Shown here: positions 23,278 through 32,521 of the stretch, piece after piece
Numbering within the stretch: the first letter of the stretch is position 1
Layout of the letters: the number at the start of each line of letters is the position of its first letter
NCBI RefSeq assembly: GCF_900110125.1
Contig: NZ_FOCN01000005.1
Coordinates: forward strand, 62,001-126,000
Source of the DNA: Cryobacterium luteum
GTDB taxonomy: Bacteria; Actinomycetota; Actinomycetes; Actinomycetales; Microbacteriaceae
Reading direction: 5' to 3'
DNA: 64,000 bases
Notes under the pieces: model-generated
What the model was told of the DNA's origin: nothing
The model's input: only the letters and a program-made list of their open reading frames with translations
Database searches by the model: none
Program-made: the position numbers and the translations under genes

Positions 23278-24269
23278 GGGTGGGCGAGTCCGTAACTGGC
23301 TTTGAGGCGCTCGGCTGAGACGTGGGTATAGATCTGGGTGGTGCCGAGGCTGACGTGTCCGAGCAGTTCCTGCACCGCGCGCAGGTCGGCTCCGCCGTCG
23401 AGAAGGTGGGTGGCTGCGGTGTGGCGCAGGGCGTGCGGTCCGGCCGGGCCGGTACCAGGAACCGCTTCGAGCAGGGCGGCGACAAGGCGGTAGACCCCGC
23501 GCACGCCGAGACGCTGGCCCTGACGGCCCAGAAAGACTGCGGCGACGTTCGGGAGCGCTAAGTTCAATCGGGCGGCCGTCGCGGGTTGCACTGCACCGGT
23601 TTGCCCCGCACTGGTCTGCGCTACGCCGGTTTTCGCCGGCGGCGCGGCACCGGCGGCGAGTGGCTGCCGCGCCTCGCGCAGGTAATCGACGAGGGCACGC
23701 TGCGCCGGAACCCCGAACGGAACCACGCGTTCCTTCGCGCCCTTGCCGGTCACCCGCACGGTCAATCGTTCGAGGTCGACGTCGGCGATATCGAGGCCGA
23801 CCAGCTCGGAGACGCGCAGCGCCGAGGCGTAGAGCAGTTCGACGATGGCGAGGTCTCGCAGCGCGAGAGCCTCTCCCCCGGCGGCGCGGGCCGCCAGCAG
23901 GTCGAGCAGGTCGGTCATCTGGATATGGGTGATGACGCGCGGCAGGGTGTGACCCGGTTTCGGCGAGCGCAGGCGAGCCGCCGGGTCGAGGCCGTCGTCG
24001 TGGCTCTGCGCAAGCCAGGCAGTGAAGCTGCGGGCCGACGCCGAACGCCGGGCCAGAGTGGCGCGGGCCAGACCGGCCTGGGTGGCCACCCAGAGCCATT
24101 CCCGCAGCAGTTCCAGGCTCAGCTCAGCGGATGCCGTCACGCCCCGCTCGGCCGCAAACCCGGCCAGTTGGTGAAGGTCGGTGCGATAGGCCCGCACCGT
24201 GTGGATCGAGTAGCCGCGCTCCATGTTGAGGTAGCGCAGAAACTCGTCGATGTCGTCGCTCAGGTGCAC
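23268..24269 (-). CDS. xerC: Tyrosine recombinase XerC
   Basis: Site-specific recombinase that resolves chromosome dimers at dif with XerD. 333 residues from a GTG at 24269 (VHLSDDIDEFLRYLNMERGYSIHTVRAYRTDL), about 30 more than usual. Catalytic residues: R152 (ASALRVSEL), K176 (VTGKGAKER), H279 and R282 (PHALRHTAATHLL), H305 (LLGHVSLG) and nucleophile Y314 (TQIYTHVS). The extra length is an Ala/Thr/Gln-rich insert at about 204-238 between the beta-hairpin region and the HxxR helix. No clear ribosome site precedes the GTG. XerC rather than XerD is chosen because it lies between rpsB and dprA, as in mycobacteria. Confidence 0.9.
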   Translation of the reverse strand: MHLSDDIDEFLRYLNMERGYSIHTVRAYRTDLHQLAGFAAERGVTASAELSLELLREWLWVATQAGLARATLARRSASARSFTAWLAQSHDDGLDPAARLRSPKPGHTLPRVITHIQMTDLLDLLAARAAGGEALALRDLAIVELLYASALRVSELVGLDIADVDLERLTVRVTGKGAKERVVPFGVPAQRALVDYLREARQPLAAGAAPPAKTGVAQTSAGQTGAVQPATAARLNLALPNVAAVFLGRQGQRLGVRGVYRLVAALLEAVPGTGPAGPHALRHTAATHLLDGGADLRAVQELLGHVSLGTTQIYTHVSAERLKASYGLAHPRA

Positions 24270-24309
24270 GGGTTCAGTTTCTCTCACTTTGAGTGTCGCG
24301 CCGCGGAGG

Positions 24310-25212
24310 TCAGCGCTGCCGTGAGAAGGCCTGCCGGCGGTCCTCGGCCGAGAGGGGGGCCAGCTCATCGACGTAGTCGGCGCGAAACTGCGTGACAGCG
24401 GCATAGTCGCCGATCGGCAGCTGGGAGTGGGTGATCTGGTCGGCGTAGACGTGCACGAGGTTGAGAGTCTGGCCGCCGTTCACCCCGGTCAGTTCACGGT
24501 CGGGCGCGCTGAGGTCCATCGTGTAACAGGTGGCCGCCGCGACCGACACGGGGATGCCGGCGAAGAGGCCCTGTGTGGAGTAGTGCAGGTGCCCACCGAG
24601 AATGGCGCGCACGTCGCTGCCGGCCAGAACGGCGGCCAGCTTCGGCTGATCCTGCAGCTCGAGCACGCTCATCAGCGGCAGCGGTGTGGGAATCGGTGGG
24701 TGGTGCAGCGCCAGAATCGACCCGCGCGGGGCCGGCTGCTTGAGCACATCGGCCAGCCAGCGCAGTTGATCGTCGGTGACCTCACCGTGGTGATATCCGG
24801 GAACGCTCGTGTCGACGGCGATGATGCGCAGGCCGTCAAGATCATGTGTTTGATCTACGGGGTATTGGTCGGCGGGCACCTCGCCAAGCAGCTCGGTGCG
24901 AAAGGCGTCGCGCTGGTCGTGGTTGCCCATCACCCAGATGATCCTGGCGTTCCACCGGGCGGCAGCGGACTCGACGATGCCGCGAATGCGACGGTAGGCA
25001 TCGGCTTCGCCGCGGTCGGCCACGTCGCCGGTGAGAATGATCGCGTCGGGGCGAATGCCCGAGCGGTGCAGCTGCTCGAAGGCGCGGTGCACGGTGTGGT
25101 CGGTGTCGACGGCGCCGTAGAGGGCCGCGCCATCCGCTAGAAAATGGGTGTCACTCAAATGCACCAGAATCTTCTCGGCGGGCGCGTACTGGCCCAGCTG
25201 CACGGCTGCCAT
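24310..25212 (-). CDS. Calcineurin-like metallophosphoesterase (CpdA/GpdQ type)
   Basis: 300 residues with the full metallophosphoesterase motif set: LSDTHF (about 21), GDVADRG (about 62), GNHD (about 97), and the later LHHPP and GGHLHYS histidines. The class III cyclic nucleotide phosphodiesterase group (CpdA, Rv0805) has this layout, so 3',5'-cAMP or related phosphodiester hydrolysis is likely. Start ATG 25212 with AGAGGTGATCC upstream. It ends 40 bases before the xerC start on the same strand. Confidence 0.88.
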   Translation of the reverse strand: MAAVQLGQYAPAEKILVHLSDTHFLADGAALYGAVDTDHTVHRAFEQLHRSGIRPDAIILTGDVADRGEADAYRRIRGIVESAAARWNARIIWVMGNHDQRDAFRTELLGEVPADQYPVDQTHDLDGLRIIAVDTSVPGYHHGEVTDDQLRWLADVLKQPAPRGSILALHHPPIPTPLPLMSVLELQDQPKLAAVLAGSDVRAILGGHLHYSTQGLFAGIPVSVAAATCYTMDLSAPDRELTGVNGGQTLNLVHVYADQITHSQLPIGDYAAVTQFRADYVDELAPLSAEDRRQAFSRQR

Positions 25213-25273
25213 GGATCACCTCTCGTCGGGACTTCAGACTACGGGCACCCACCGACATTCCGTCGACACCAGA

Positions 25274-27469
25274 TCAGGACGTCACGAGGACACCTTCACG
25301 GTCGGGCGAGGGCTCGGGCCTGAACTCGGGTCCACTCGTGCGCCCCCACGCTGCGCGGCCGGCAATCGCGAGGAGTGCGGGCACGAGTACGAGCATCACC
25401 ACGAGCGCATACACGGCCACGGCCACGGCCAGCCCGAAGCCGAACATTGTGACGGTGCGTTGGTCGTTGAGAATGAAACTTCCGAACACGACGACCATGA
25501 CGGATGCCGCGGCCAGGATGACTCGGGCCGTTGCAGCCAGGCCGTCGCGGACGGCTCGGTCGGGATTGCCCGTGCGGACGAGCTCCTCTTTGACGCGGCT
25601 CAGCAGGAATACGGTGTAATCGGTGGACAGACCGAACAGAACCGCGAAGAGCATGACCGGAACGAACGATTCCACCGGTCCGGGGGCCACCCCCAGCAAA
25701 CCGGCAGGCCACCACCCCCATTGGAAGACGGCGACAACCGGCCCATAGGCGGCCCCGACCGCGAACAAGTTCATAATGACCGCCATGGCCGCGATGAACG
25801 GGGCCCGGAACTCGATCAAGAGGACGATGAAAGCCAGCATAACGACGATCAGGATGAACCAGCCAATCTGTGCCAGAAGGGTGTCGGCCAGGTCGATGCT
25901 CGTCGCCGTTGCCCCGCCGACGTGGGCCGTCGCGTTCGGGGCCGCCGCCGGCAGTACGGTATCGCGCAAGGCGTGCACCAGGCTTTCCGTGGCCGTATCA
26001 TCCGGTGAACTACTGGGAATCACCGTGAACAGCGCGGTCGTTCCGTTTTCCGACAGCCGCGGTGGCGTGACGGCGCTGATGCCATCCGTTGCTGCCAATT
26101 CGGCACGCACCGCGAGGCTCGCGGCCTGATTCTCGGTGGGAGGCGAGTCCGCACCGAAGTCGACCGTGACCAGGAGCGGGCCCGACCACCCGGCACCGAA
26201 GCCGTCGACGATGAGATCGTAGGCTTTTCGCTGGGTGGTCTCGGCGGCCTGCGATCCGCCGTCGGCGGTGCCGAGACGGAGCGATAGCAGGGGGAGGGCC
26301 AAAATTACCAAAACAAGTACGGCGGCGAGCGCCGAGACCCAGCGACGACGCTGGATGCCTCCGGACCAGCCGCGCCAGCCCGACGCGGGCGCTGAGTGGG
26401 AGGTTCCCGCGGCATCCGCTGTACCGGGGGTCGTTCTGCGGAGTTTACGCACGCGAACGCGATCCAGACTGCGGCCGAAAATCGCCAGTAGCGCCGGCAG
26501 CAGAGTGACAGCGGCCAGCATCGTGGCGCTGACTACGATGGCGCTGGCCAGGCCAAGCGAGGAGACGAAGGGGATGCCGATGGCATACAGACTGAGGATG
26601 GCGATGATCACCGTGGCCCCCGCGACCAGGACGGAACGTCCCGCGGTCGTCATGGCCACTTCGATGGACGCGTTCGGGGCCAAGCCCTGGGCCATCCCTT
26701 CTCGGTGCCGCGTAACGATCAGCAGTGCGTAGTCGATTCCCACGCCCAGGCCAATCATGGCGGCCACGATGGGTCCGGACGTGCCGATCGTCACCGACGA
26801 TGCGATCATGGTGATCGAGGCGAGCCCAATTCCGAGGGCCATGAGGGCACTGGCCAGCGTGACAAGCATTGCGAACAGCGATCCGAAAACGAGAAGTAAG
26901 ACCAGGGCTGCGGCGAGCAACCCATAGACCTCACTTCCCGACGGCCCGGACTCGGCCTGCGAGGCAGGGCCTCCGAATTCGACCTCAGCGCCGGTCTCTT
27001 GCACGCCCGCAAAGGCTGCCTGCGCGGCGGCAAGCGTCTGGGCAGGGATGTCTTTAGCCCGTTCCGTGAACTGAATAGTCACCATGGCCGTCATTCCGTC
27101 TTCGGAAACCATCGGCTGGGGCGGATCGTATGGCGACCGCGCGGCAGCGACGCCGTCGAGGGCGGCGACCTCCGCCACGGCCTCCTCCACTGCGGTGCGG
27201 GTGGCAGCAGAGGTGACGGGGTTCGCGGCATCCGTGCAATGCACGATGGCCTGCATCCCGTCGCCGGACAGCTCAGGAAACTGCTGCCGCAGGGTGTCGT
27301 AGGCGGCCTGCGAATCGGTGCCGGCGAGAGTCAGGTCGTTGCTGAAGGTGCCGCCGAATGCCCGGCTTCCCAACACAGCCCCGAGTAGCAGCATCAGCCA
27401 CAGTGCGACCACTATCCAGCGGTATCGGGTTGATATGCGAGCAAGTGCAGAAAGCACGGCGAGTCCCAT
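25274..27469 (-). CDS. MMPL-family RND transporter
   Basis: 731 residues with the two-repeat MMPL layout: N-terminal helix (RYRWIVVALWLMLLLGAVLG), a periplasm-side loop of about 140 residues, a block of five helices (GLLAAALVLLLVFGSLFAMLVTL onward), then the same again in the second half. GIDYALLIVTRHREG and STDYTVFLLSRVKEEL are the two helix-4 motifs with the proton-relay Asp-Tyr. Such proteins export lipids or drugs by proton motive force. ATG 27469 is used; a GTG one codon upstream is possible. The tetR gene lies immediately upstream on the same strand, suggesting drug- or lipid-inducible export. Confidence 0.9.
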   Translation of the reverse strand: MGLAVLSALARISTRYRWIVVALWLMLLLGAVLGSRAFGGTFSNDLTLAGTDSQAAYDTLRQQFPELSGDGMQAIVHCTDAANPVTSAATRTAVEEAVAEVAALDGVAAARSPYDPPQPMVSEDGMTAMVTIQFTERAKDIPAQTLAAAQAAFAGVQETGAEVEFGGPASQAESGPSGSEVYGLLAAALVLLLVFGSLFAMLVTLASALMALGIGLASITMIASSVTIGTSGPIVAAMIGLGVGIDYALLIVTRHREGMAQGLAPNASIEVAMTTAGRSVLVAGATVIIAILSLYAIGIPFVSSLGLASAIVVSATMLAAVTLLPALLAIFGRSLDRVRVRKLRRTTPGTADAAGTSHSAPASGWRGWSGGIQRRRWVSALAAVLVLVILALPLLSLRLGTADGGSQAAETTQRKAYDLIVDGFGAGWSGPLLVTVDFGADSPPTENQAASLAVRAELAATDGISAVTPPRLSENGTTALFTVIPSSSPDDTATESLVHALRDTVLPAAAPNATAHVGGATATSIDLADTLLAQIGWFILIVVMLAFIVLLIEFRAPFIAAMAVIMNLFAVGAAYGPVVAVFQWGWWPAGLLGVAPGPVESFVPVMLFAVLFGLSTDYTVFLLSRVKEELVRTGNPDRAVRDGLAATARVILAAASVMVVVFGSFILNDQRTVTMFGFGLAVAVAVYALVVMLVLVPALLAIAGRAAWGRTSGPEFRPEPSPDREGVLVTS

Positions 27470-27485
27470 CACGGTTCATCGAGTC

Positions 27486-27508
27486 CAGCAGCACGATTCG
27501 AGCTGCTG
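27486..27508. promoter_or_regulatory. Inverted repeat between tetR and the MMPL gene
   Basis: CAGCAGC (27486-27492) and GCTGCTG (27502-27508) with 9 bases between, just upstream of the MMPL start. TAGAC/GTCTA arms at 27518-27543 flank the tetR stop side. Either could be an operator for local control of the transporter. Confidence 0.3.
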
Positions 27509-27546
27509 AACCGAGATTAGACGAAATGTGACAGTGATGTCTAGTT

Positions 27547-28143
27547 TTACGAATCACCCTTTGAGGCCTTTGCCGCTATGCCGCCGACCAGGGTGCGAAA
27601 AATGAGGTCGGACACGTCGGTATCCGTCTGCTTCGTTGCTGACGCGGCGCGTACGGCCGCGATGAGTAGGGCGGCCATTGCCGTGACAATCCACTCCGGC
27701 GCAAGGTCATCACGGATGTCTCCCTCACGCTGCCCCCGTTTGACGACATCCACCACGGGGGCCAGCACCTGATCACGCTGGCGTAAAAATCGTGGGCTGG
27801 CATCCGCTGCCTTCATCAAAATGATGCGAAAGCGCATCCCGTGCTTGCCCAGCGCAGTGACGACCCGCCGGAGCACTTCGAGCGCATCCCCATCATCGAG
27901 GCGGCACGCGATCAGGGTCTCTGACGCACGGGTGAGGGCCTCCGCCTGGATTGCCTTGAGCAGGGTCTGCCGGTTGTTGAAATGGCGATAGAGAGTGGCC
28001 CGGGTTAAATTCGCCGCCTGCGCCACATCCGCCATAGTGGAGTCGGGGTCGCGAGCCAGTACATCGGCCGCTGCCGTTAGGAGTGCCCGCTGGTGGCGTT
28101 CCACATCGATTCGAGGAACCGCTGGCGGTTTGGAGGGTGGCAT
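27547..28143 (-). CDS. TetR-family regulator
   Basis: 198 residues from ATG 28143 (MPPSKPPAVPRIDVERHQRALL), with AAAGG five to nine bases upstream. The helix-turn-helix is STMADVAQAANLTRATLYRHFNNRQTLLKAI at about 30-60, followed by an all-helical ligand domain. It is followed by the MMPL transporter gene on the same strand, so it is the probable repressor of that pump and of itself. The dyad 28163-28176, 20 bp before its start, is the best operator candidate. Confidence 0.9.
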   Translation of the reverse strand: MPPSKPPAVPRIDVERHQRALLTAAADVLARDPDSTMADVAQAANLTRATLYRHFNNRQTLLKAIQAEALTRASETLIACRLDDGDALEVLRRVVTALGKHGMRFRIILMKAADASPRFLRQRDQVLAPVVDVVKRGQREGDIRDDLAPEWIVTAMAALLIAAVRAASATKQTDTDVSDLIFRTLVGGIAAKASKGDS

Positions 28144-28162
28144 GGTGCCTTTCCAGGAAGTG

Positions 28163-28176
28163 CGTCGACCTCGACG
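28163..28176. promoter_or_regulatory. Candidate TetR operator
   Basis: CGTCGA-CC-TCGACG, a perfect 6-2-6 dyad, lies 20-33 bases before the tetR start at 28143. Placement suits autorepression. Confidence 0.4.
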
Positions 28177-28241
28177 ATATGCCAATTTCGTCGCACAGTA
28201 TTACCGAGGCCGGGGAGACACTTCGGTTTTCGAGATCCGAC

Positions 28242-29564
28242 TCAGAACACCGGCAGCACCGAGACCGTCCTCTCGCCAAAATTGGTGATGCCCACCCTGC
28301 TGCCATCGGGTGTGACGGCCAGACTCGAGGGGGCACGCCCCACCGGGATACGACTCAGTACCCGGTTGGTTGCGGTGCTGACCGTGACGATGAGGTTGTT
28401 CTCGGTCGACAGAACGTAGAGTTTCGACCCGTCGGGGCTCACGGCCAGGGCGCCGGGAGCCGTGATGGCGATGCTGGCGCGCACGCGGTTGGTCGCCGTG
28501 TCGATGACCTCGACGGCGTTGGACGGACCGGTGAACAGATCACGCCCGAGGCTCGCGTAGACCGTCTTTCCGTCGGGCGACGGTGCCGATGCCACCGGCG
28601 GGTGCGAAGTGTTGAACTCCTTGAGGGGCCTCTGAGGCGCGGCCGTGTCGATGATGATCACGCCGTAGTCGTCGCCGTTGCTGAGGTAGACCTTCGTACG
28701 GTCAGCGCTCGGAGTGAGTTCACCCACCGGAGCGCCGGTGAAGATGGGCTCGGCGACGGAACGGGTGGCGATGGTGGCCACCGTGATATCGAACAACGAG
28801 GGTGACCCGCCGATGTAGAGGGACTTGCCGTCAGGCGTGGCGACGAGGTCACCGCACGCACCGACCCGAAACGAGTAGGCGACCGAGTTTGTGGCGATAT
28901 TCAGCGCATAGATCTTTTCATCGCTGCAGGTGCTCACGAACACCTGCTTCTGGTTGGTCGACACGGCCAGCGCTCGGGGGGTGCCGCCGAGCGGGATGGT
29001 CGCCACGACTGTGCCGGTTGTCGTGTCGATCACAGAGACGGTCTGCGCACCACCATTGGCGACGTAGGCCCAGCGACCGTCAGCCGTCACAACGATCTCG
29101 CGGGGATTGGCGCCGACCGCGATGGTCGCCGGTGCGACCACCCGGGTCGCGGGGCTCGTCTTCGAGACGGTCTGATACCCCGCCTTCGTGCCGGCGACGG
29201 TCACCGTGACTCTCTTTCCCACGTGGCTGTTCGCGGGCGTGAAAACGGATGCCGTGGCGCCGGGTACCGACACACCGTTCACCTTCCAGCGGTACGACAG
29301 GGTCACCGGGGCCGGTTTCCAGGTACCCGGCGCGGAGGTGAGGCGCCGGCCGGCCTGCGGGGTGCCGGTGATCGCCGGCACCGGGGTGGCGGTTAACTGG
29401 TTGGCGGCGGGCTGGATCTCGGTTGGCTGGTTGACGGTGCGCGGCACGCTCGTCGCAGGAGCGGCGAGCGCCGTCGGCGCGGAAGCCAGCAGGAATGCTC
29501 CCAAGGTGACGATGGTGAGTGCGAAGCCCAGGCTTCGGCGACGGGCGGTTACGGGTGCGCTCAT
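28242..29564 (-). CDS. Secreted YncE-like beta-propeller protein with Ig-like domain
   Basis: 440 residues from ATG 29564 (MSAPVTARRRSLGF); a start three codons earlier is possible. Signal peptide to about residue 35 (LTIVTLGAFLLASAPTALAAPA). Then an Ig-like/cell-wall-type module TPQAGRRLTSAPGTWKPAPVTLSYRWKVNGVSVPGATASVFTP... repeats seen in actinobacterial surface proteins, followed by a propeller of seven or so YVTN/YncE repeats (AYVANGGAQTVSVIDTTTGTVVATIPLGGTPRALAV and similar). No catalytic residues are recognisable. Such proteins may bind or scaffold at the surface; function unknown. It ends 98 bases before the tetR start and is on the same strand, with no sign of being regulated together. 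Confidence 0.8.
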   Translation of the reverse strand: MSAPVTARRRSLGFALTIVTLGAFLLASAPTALAAPATSVPRTVNQPTEIQPAANQLTATPVPAITGTPQAGRRLTSAPGTWKPAPVTLSYRWKVNGVSVPGATASVFTPANSHVGKRVTVTVAGTKAGYQTVSKTSPATRVVAPATIAVGANPREIVVTADGRWAYVANGGAQTVSVIDTTTGTVVATIPLGGTPRALAVSTNQKQVFVSTCSDEKIYALNIATNSVAYSFRVGACGDLVATPDGKSLYIGGSPSLFDITVATIATRSVAEPIFTGAPVGELTPSADRTKVYLSNGDDYGVIIIDTAAPQRPLKEFNTSHPPVASAPSPDGKTVYASLGRDLFTGPSNAVEVIDTATNRVRASIAITAPGALAVSPDGSKLYVLSTENNLIVTVSTATNRVLSRIPVGRAPSSLAVTPDGSRVGITNFGERTVSVLPVF

Positions 29565-29645
29565 GACATCCACTTCTCTGAAATTATGCGAAAGGGGCGG
29601 GGCGACTGGCGATGCTGCGGGTCACAGTAACCCCCTGACGAACCG

Positions 29646-29674
29646 GAGACAAGGGCAGACCGGCGGGCTATCAT
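29646..29674 (+). promoter_or_regulatory. Promoter of the PLP decarboxylase gene, leaderless
   Basis: GAGACA at 29646-29651 (four of six consensus -35 bases), 17-base spacer, TATCAT at 29669-29674, then six bases to the ATG at 29681. No Shine-Dalgarno site is present, so transcription probably begins at the start codon. Confidence 0.55.
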
Positions 29675-29680
29675 GGCGCC

Positions 29681-31171
29681 ATGTCTGCCCAGCCGGACGC
29701 CTACACCGCGGCTCTGGACCGTGCACTGCTGCACGCCCTCGCCTGGCTAGCGTCGTTACCCACCCGCCCGGTCGGCCCTCGGGTCGACGCCGATACCCTG
29801 GCCGCGCTGTCGGCCGGCCCGCTGCCCCCAGCCCCGACGCCGGCGGCCGCTGTCATCGATGAATTGGCTTCCTTCGCGGAACCCGGGCTGATGGCGATGC
29901 CATCCGGCCGGTTCTTCGGGTGGGTGATCGGGGGAACACTGCCCGCCGCGCTCGCCGCCGACTGGCTGGTGAGTGCGTGGGACCAGAACGCCGGAATGCG
30001 CTTCGCCACACCCGCGACCGCCGTGCTCGAAGAGACCGCAGCCGGTTGGCTGCTCGACCTGCTCGGGCTGCCCCCGAAAGCGGATGTGGGATTCACCACC
30101 GGTGCGACGATGGCGAATTTTGTCGGTCTCGCCGCCGGTCGGCAGTGGGTTCTGGAGCGGGCCGGCTGGAACCCGGACAGGGACGGCCTGGCCGGTTCGC
30201 CGCGCGTGCGGGTGTTCGTGGGGGCGGAGCGTCACGACGTCATCGATCTCGCGCTGCGCTACCTCGGCCTCGGAGCGCCCATCGTGGTCGAAGTCGACCG
30301 GGAAGGACGATTGCGGCCAGACGCACTGGCCGAGCTGCTGGATACCGGGTCCGGCCCGGCCATCGTCTGTCTGCAGGCCGGCAACCTGCATTCCGGAGCA
30401 GCAGACCCGATGGACGCCGCGATCGACGTGTCCCACCGACACAACGCGTGGGTGCACATCGACGGAGCGTTCGGCCTGTGGGCCGCCGCCAGCCCGAGCT
30501 ATCGTGACCAGCTCGCCGGCCTGGACCGGGCCGACTCCTGGGCGACGGACGCTCACAAAACCCTCAACGTTCCCTACGACTGCGGGGTGGCGATCGTGTC
30601 CCGGCCCGAAGTCGTGCGCCAGGTGTTCGGCGTGCACACGAGCTATCTGGTGGCGGCCGATGGCACTCCCGCCAACCCGGGACCCGGCAATCCGTTCGAG
30701 AAGGTGCCCGAGCTGTCCCGCCGGGCTCGGGGTGTTCCGGTGTGGGCGGCGCTCCGCGCGCTCGGCCGGGCCGGCACGATCGCACTGGTGGACGGCCTCG
30801 CGGCGAATGCGCGGGCCCTGGCCGAGGGACTCAGCTCGCTGCCCGGCGTCGAGATTCTCAACGAGGTGGTGTTCACGCAGGTGTGCGTGAGCTTCGGCAG
30901 TGATGACCGCACCCGGCGGGTGACGCAGCAGCTCCTCGCCGACGGTTCGGCGTGGATGTCGGGGTCGCGCTGGCACGACCGGGACATTCTGCGCATCTCG
31001 GTGAGCAACTGGTCGACGGATGCCGCGGACGTCGCCCTCTCCCTCGCCGCGGTGGCGCGGGCCTGCGCGGCCACTGACGCTGAGGGGGCGTCAACGGATA
31101 CGTCGGCAGCAGATGCGACGACCGCAGCTCGGCCGACCGACCCGCGCCCACCTTCGGACGATCGAGACTGA
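29681..31171 (+). CDS. Group II PLP-dependent decarboxylase (aromatic/aspartate type)
   Basis: 496 residues, pyridoxal-phosphate decarboxylase of the DDC/GAD family. Motifs: SGRFFGWVIGGTLPAALAADWLVSAWDQN, the cofactor-site FTTGATMANFVGLAAGR, the ring-stacking histidine region GAERHDVIDLALR, HIDGAFGLWAAAS, and the Schiff-base lysine K293 in ATDAHKTLNVPYDCG. The substrate loop does not settle whether it prefers aromatic amino acids, aspartate or glutamate. The last 40 residues are a disordered Ala/Thr/Asp tail. The gene stands alone between two genes on the opposite strand and is probably transcribed as a leaderless mRNA. Confidence 0.87.
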   Translation: MSAQPDAYTAALDRALLHALAWLASLPTRPVGPRVDADTLAALSAGPLPPAPTPAAAVIDELASFAEPGLMAMPSGRFFGWVIGGTLPAALAADWLVSAWDQNAGMRFATPATAVLEETAAGWLLDLLGLPPKADVGFTTGATMANFVGLAAGRQWVLERAGWNPDRDGLAGSPRVRVFVGAERHDVIDLALRYLGLGAPIVVEVDREGRLRPDALAELLDTGSGPAIVCLQAGNLHSGAADPMDAAIDVSHRHNAWVHIDGAFGLWAAASPSYRDQLAGLDRADSWATDAHKTLNVPYDCGVAIVSRPEVVRQVFGVHTSYLVAADGTPANPGPGNPFEKVPELSRRARGVPVWAALRALGRAGTIALVDGLAANARALAEGLSSLPGVEILNEVVFTQVCVSFGSDDRTRRVTQQLLADGSAWMSGSRWHDRDILRISVSNWSTDAADVALSLAAVARACAATDAEGASTDTSAADATTAARPTDPRPPSDDRD

Positions 31172-31198
31172 CCGCTCGCTTAGGCCCGGCAGCCCGCA

Positions 31199-32521
31199 CT
31201 ACAACCGCCGTACCCAGCCTGCCTCCCGCTCCTGGGCAGCCCCGTCGAGATCGAGGCCGCCGAGGGCGCCGCGCACTGCCGCACTGGACAGGCCGGCTCG
31301 GCGCGCCAGATCGGCGACCGTACGCGGCGAGCGACCGCTCAACGCATCGAACACACGCACCTGATCGCTCGTGCGCGGTATCGGCCCGGAGCCGGCGTCA
31401 CTGTCGGGAAAATCCAGCGGAACCTGGATCGACCGCTCACCGACCAGCTCGGCCATCTCGGTCGGGTTGGTGACACAGACCGCGGCGAATTCGCGAATGA
31501 GACGGTGGCAGCCGGCCGAGGTGGGGCTCGTGATCGGCCCCGGCACAGCGCCGAGCGGTCGACCCAGTGCCGAAGCGTGGCCGGCGGTGTTGAGCGAACC
31601 CGACCGCCAGCCGGCTTCGAGCACGACCGTCGCCGCGCTCGCTGCGGCGATCAGCCGGTTTCTTTGCAGAAAGCGCCACTTGGTGGGGGCCGCCCCGCAG
31701 GGCAGCTCCGACACGACGGCTCCGGTCGCCACGATGCGCGTCAGCAGGGAATCGTGCCCGCTCGGGTAGAACCGGTCGACTCCCCCGGCGAGGAACGCCA
31801 CGGTGATGCCGTCACTGGCGAGCGCGGCTCGGTGGGCCATCCCGTCGATGCCATACGCGGCACCGGAGACGATGGCGAAACCGCGGTCGACGAGCCCGGC
31901 CGACGCTTCCATGGCGATGTGTTCGCCGTACCCGGTCGCTGCCCGGGCCCCGACCAGCGCGATTGAATTGGTCAGGGCGGCGAGGGCGCCCGGCACACCC
32001 CGCCACCACAGCGCGAGCGGAGCATGCTGCTCGAGGTCGTCGAGCGCGGACGGCCAGAGGGCGTCCGTGGCCAGCAGCAGCTGGGTCTGCATGCGGGCCG
32101 CCTGCTGTAGCGAGCGGATGACCTCGTTCGAGTTGAGCCGCGGCCGCCAGCGTTGCAGTCCCAGGTCGAGGGCCTGTTCCAGCTCAGCGCTGGTGTCGGC
32201 ATCCGCTTCGGTGGGGTCGGCGCTGGGGCTGGCGGCGAAGACGATGTCGGGTTTGCCCGGCTCATCGCCCAAGGCGTCGCGCACGAGTGCGCCGATGCGC
32301 ACGGGGCTCCACGACTCGAGAACGGCGGTCAGGGCCACGCTCGCACCGACGCTGGCCACAAGCAGTCCGGCGGTACCATCCCCGGGTTCGGCCAGGCCCG
32401 ACCAGGCGGCGCGAGCAAACACCTCGCCGGCGGTGGCGGGGTCGTCGCCCTGCGCCTGGGCACCGCGCACACCCGCGACGAGTTCGCCCACTCGGGTCTC
32501 ATCCAGACCGAACAGCGTCAT
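31199..32521 (-). CDS. dprA: DNA-processing protein DprA
   Basis: Loads RecA onto incoming single-stranded DNA in natural transformation. 440 residues, longer than the usual 360-390. The Rossmann core is clear: GARAATGYGEHIAMEASAGLVDRGFAIVSGAAYGIDGMAHRAAL, AGGVDRFYPSGHDSLL, NRLIAAASAATVVLEAGWRSGSLNTAGHASALGRPLGAVPGP. An N-terminal helical region of about 125 residues and a C-terminal winged helix (VFDALSGRSPRTVADLARRAGLSSAAVRGALGGLDLDG) complete it. Its start overlaps the comM stop by four bases. The set yraN-comM-dprA is the conserved actinobacterial order. Confidence 0.93.
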   Translation of the reverse strand: MTLFGLDETRVGELVAGVRGAQAQGDDPATAGEVFARAAWSGLAEPGDGTAGLLVASVGASVALTAVLESWSPVRIGALVRDALGDEPGKPDIVFAASPSADPTEADADTSAELEQALDLGLQRWRPRLNSNEVIRSLQQAARMQTQLLLATDALWPSALDDLEQHAPLALWWRGVPGALAALTNSIALVGARAATGYGEHIAMEASAGLVDRGFAIVSGAAYGIDGMAHRAALASDGITVAFLAGGVDRFYPSGHDSLLTRIVATGAVVSELPCGAAPTKWRFLQRNRLIAAASAATVVLEAGWRSGSLNTAGHASALGRPLGAVPGPITSPTSAGCHRLIREFAAVCVTNPTEMAELVGERSIQVPLDFPDSDAGSGPIPRTSDQVRVFDALSGRSPRTVADLARRAGLSSAAVRGALGGLDLDGAAQEREAGWVRRL

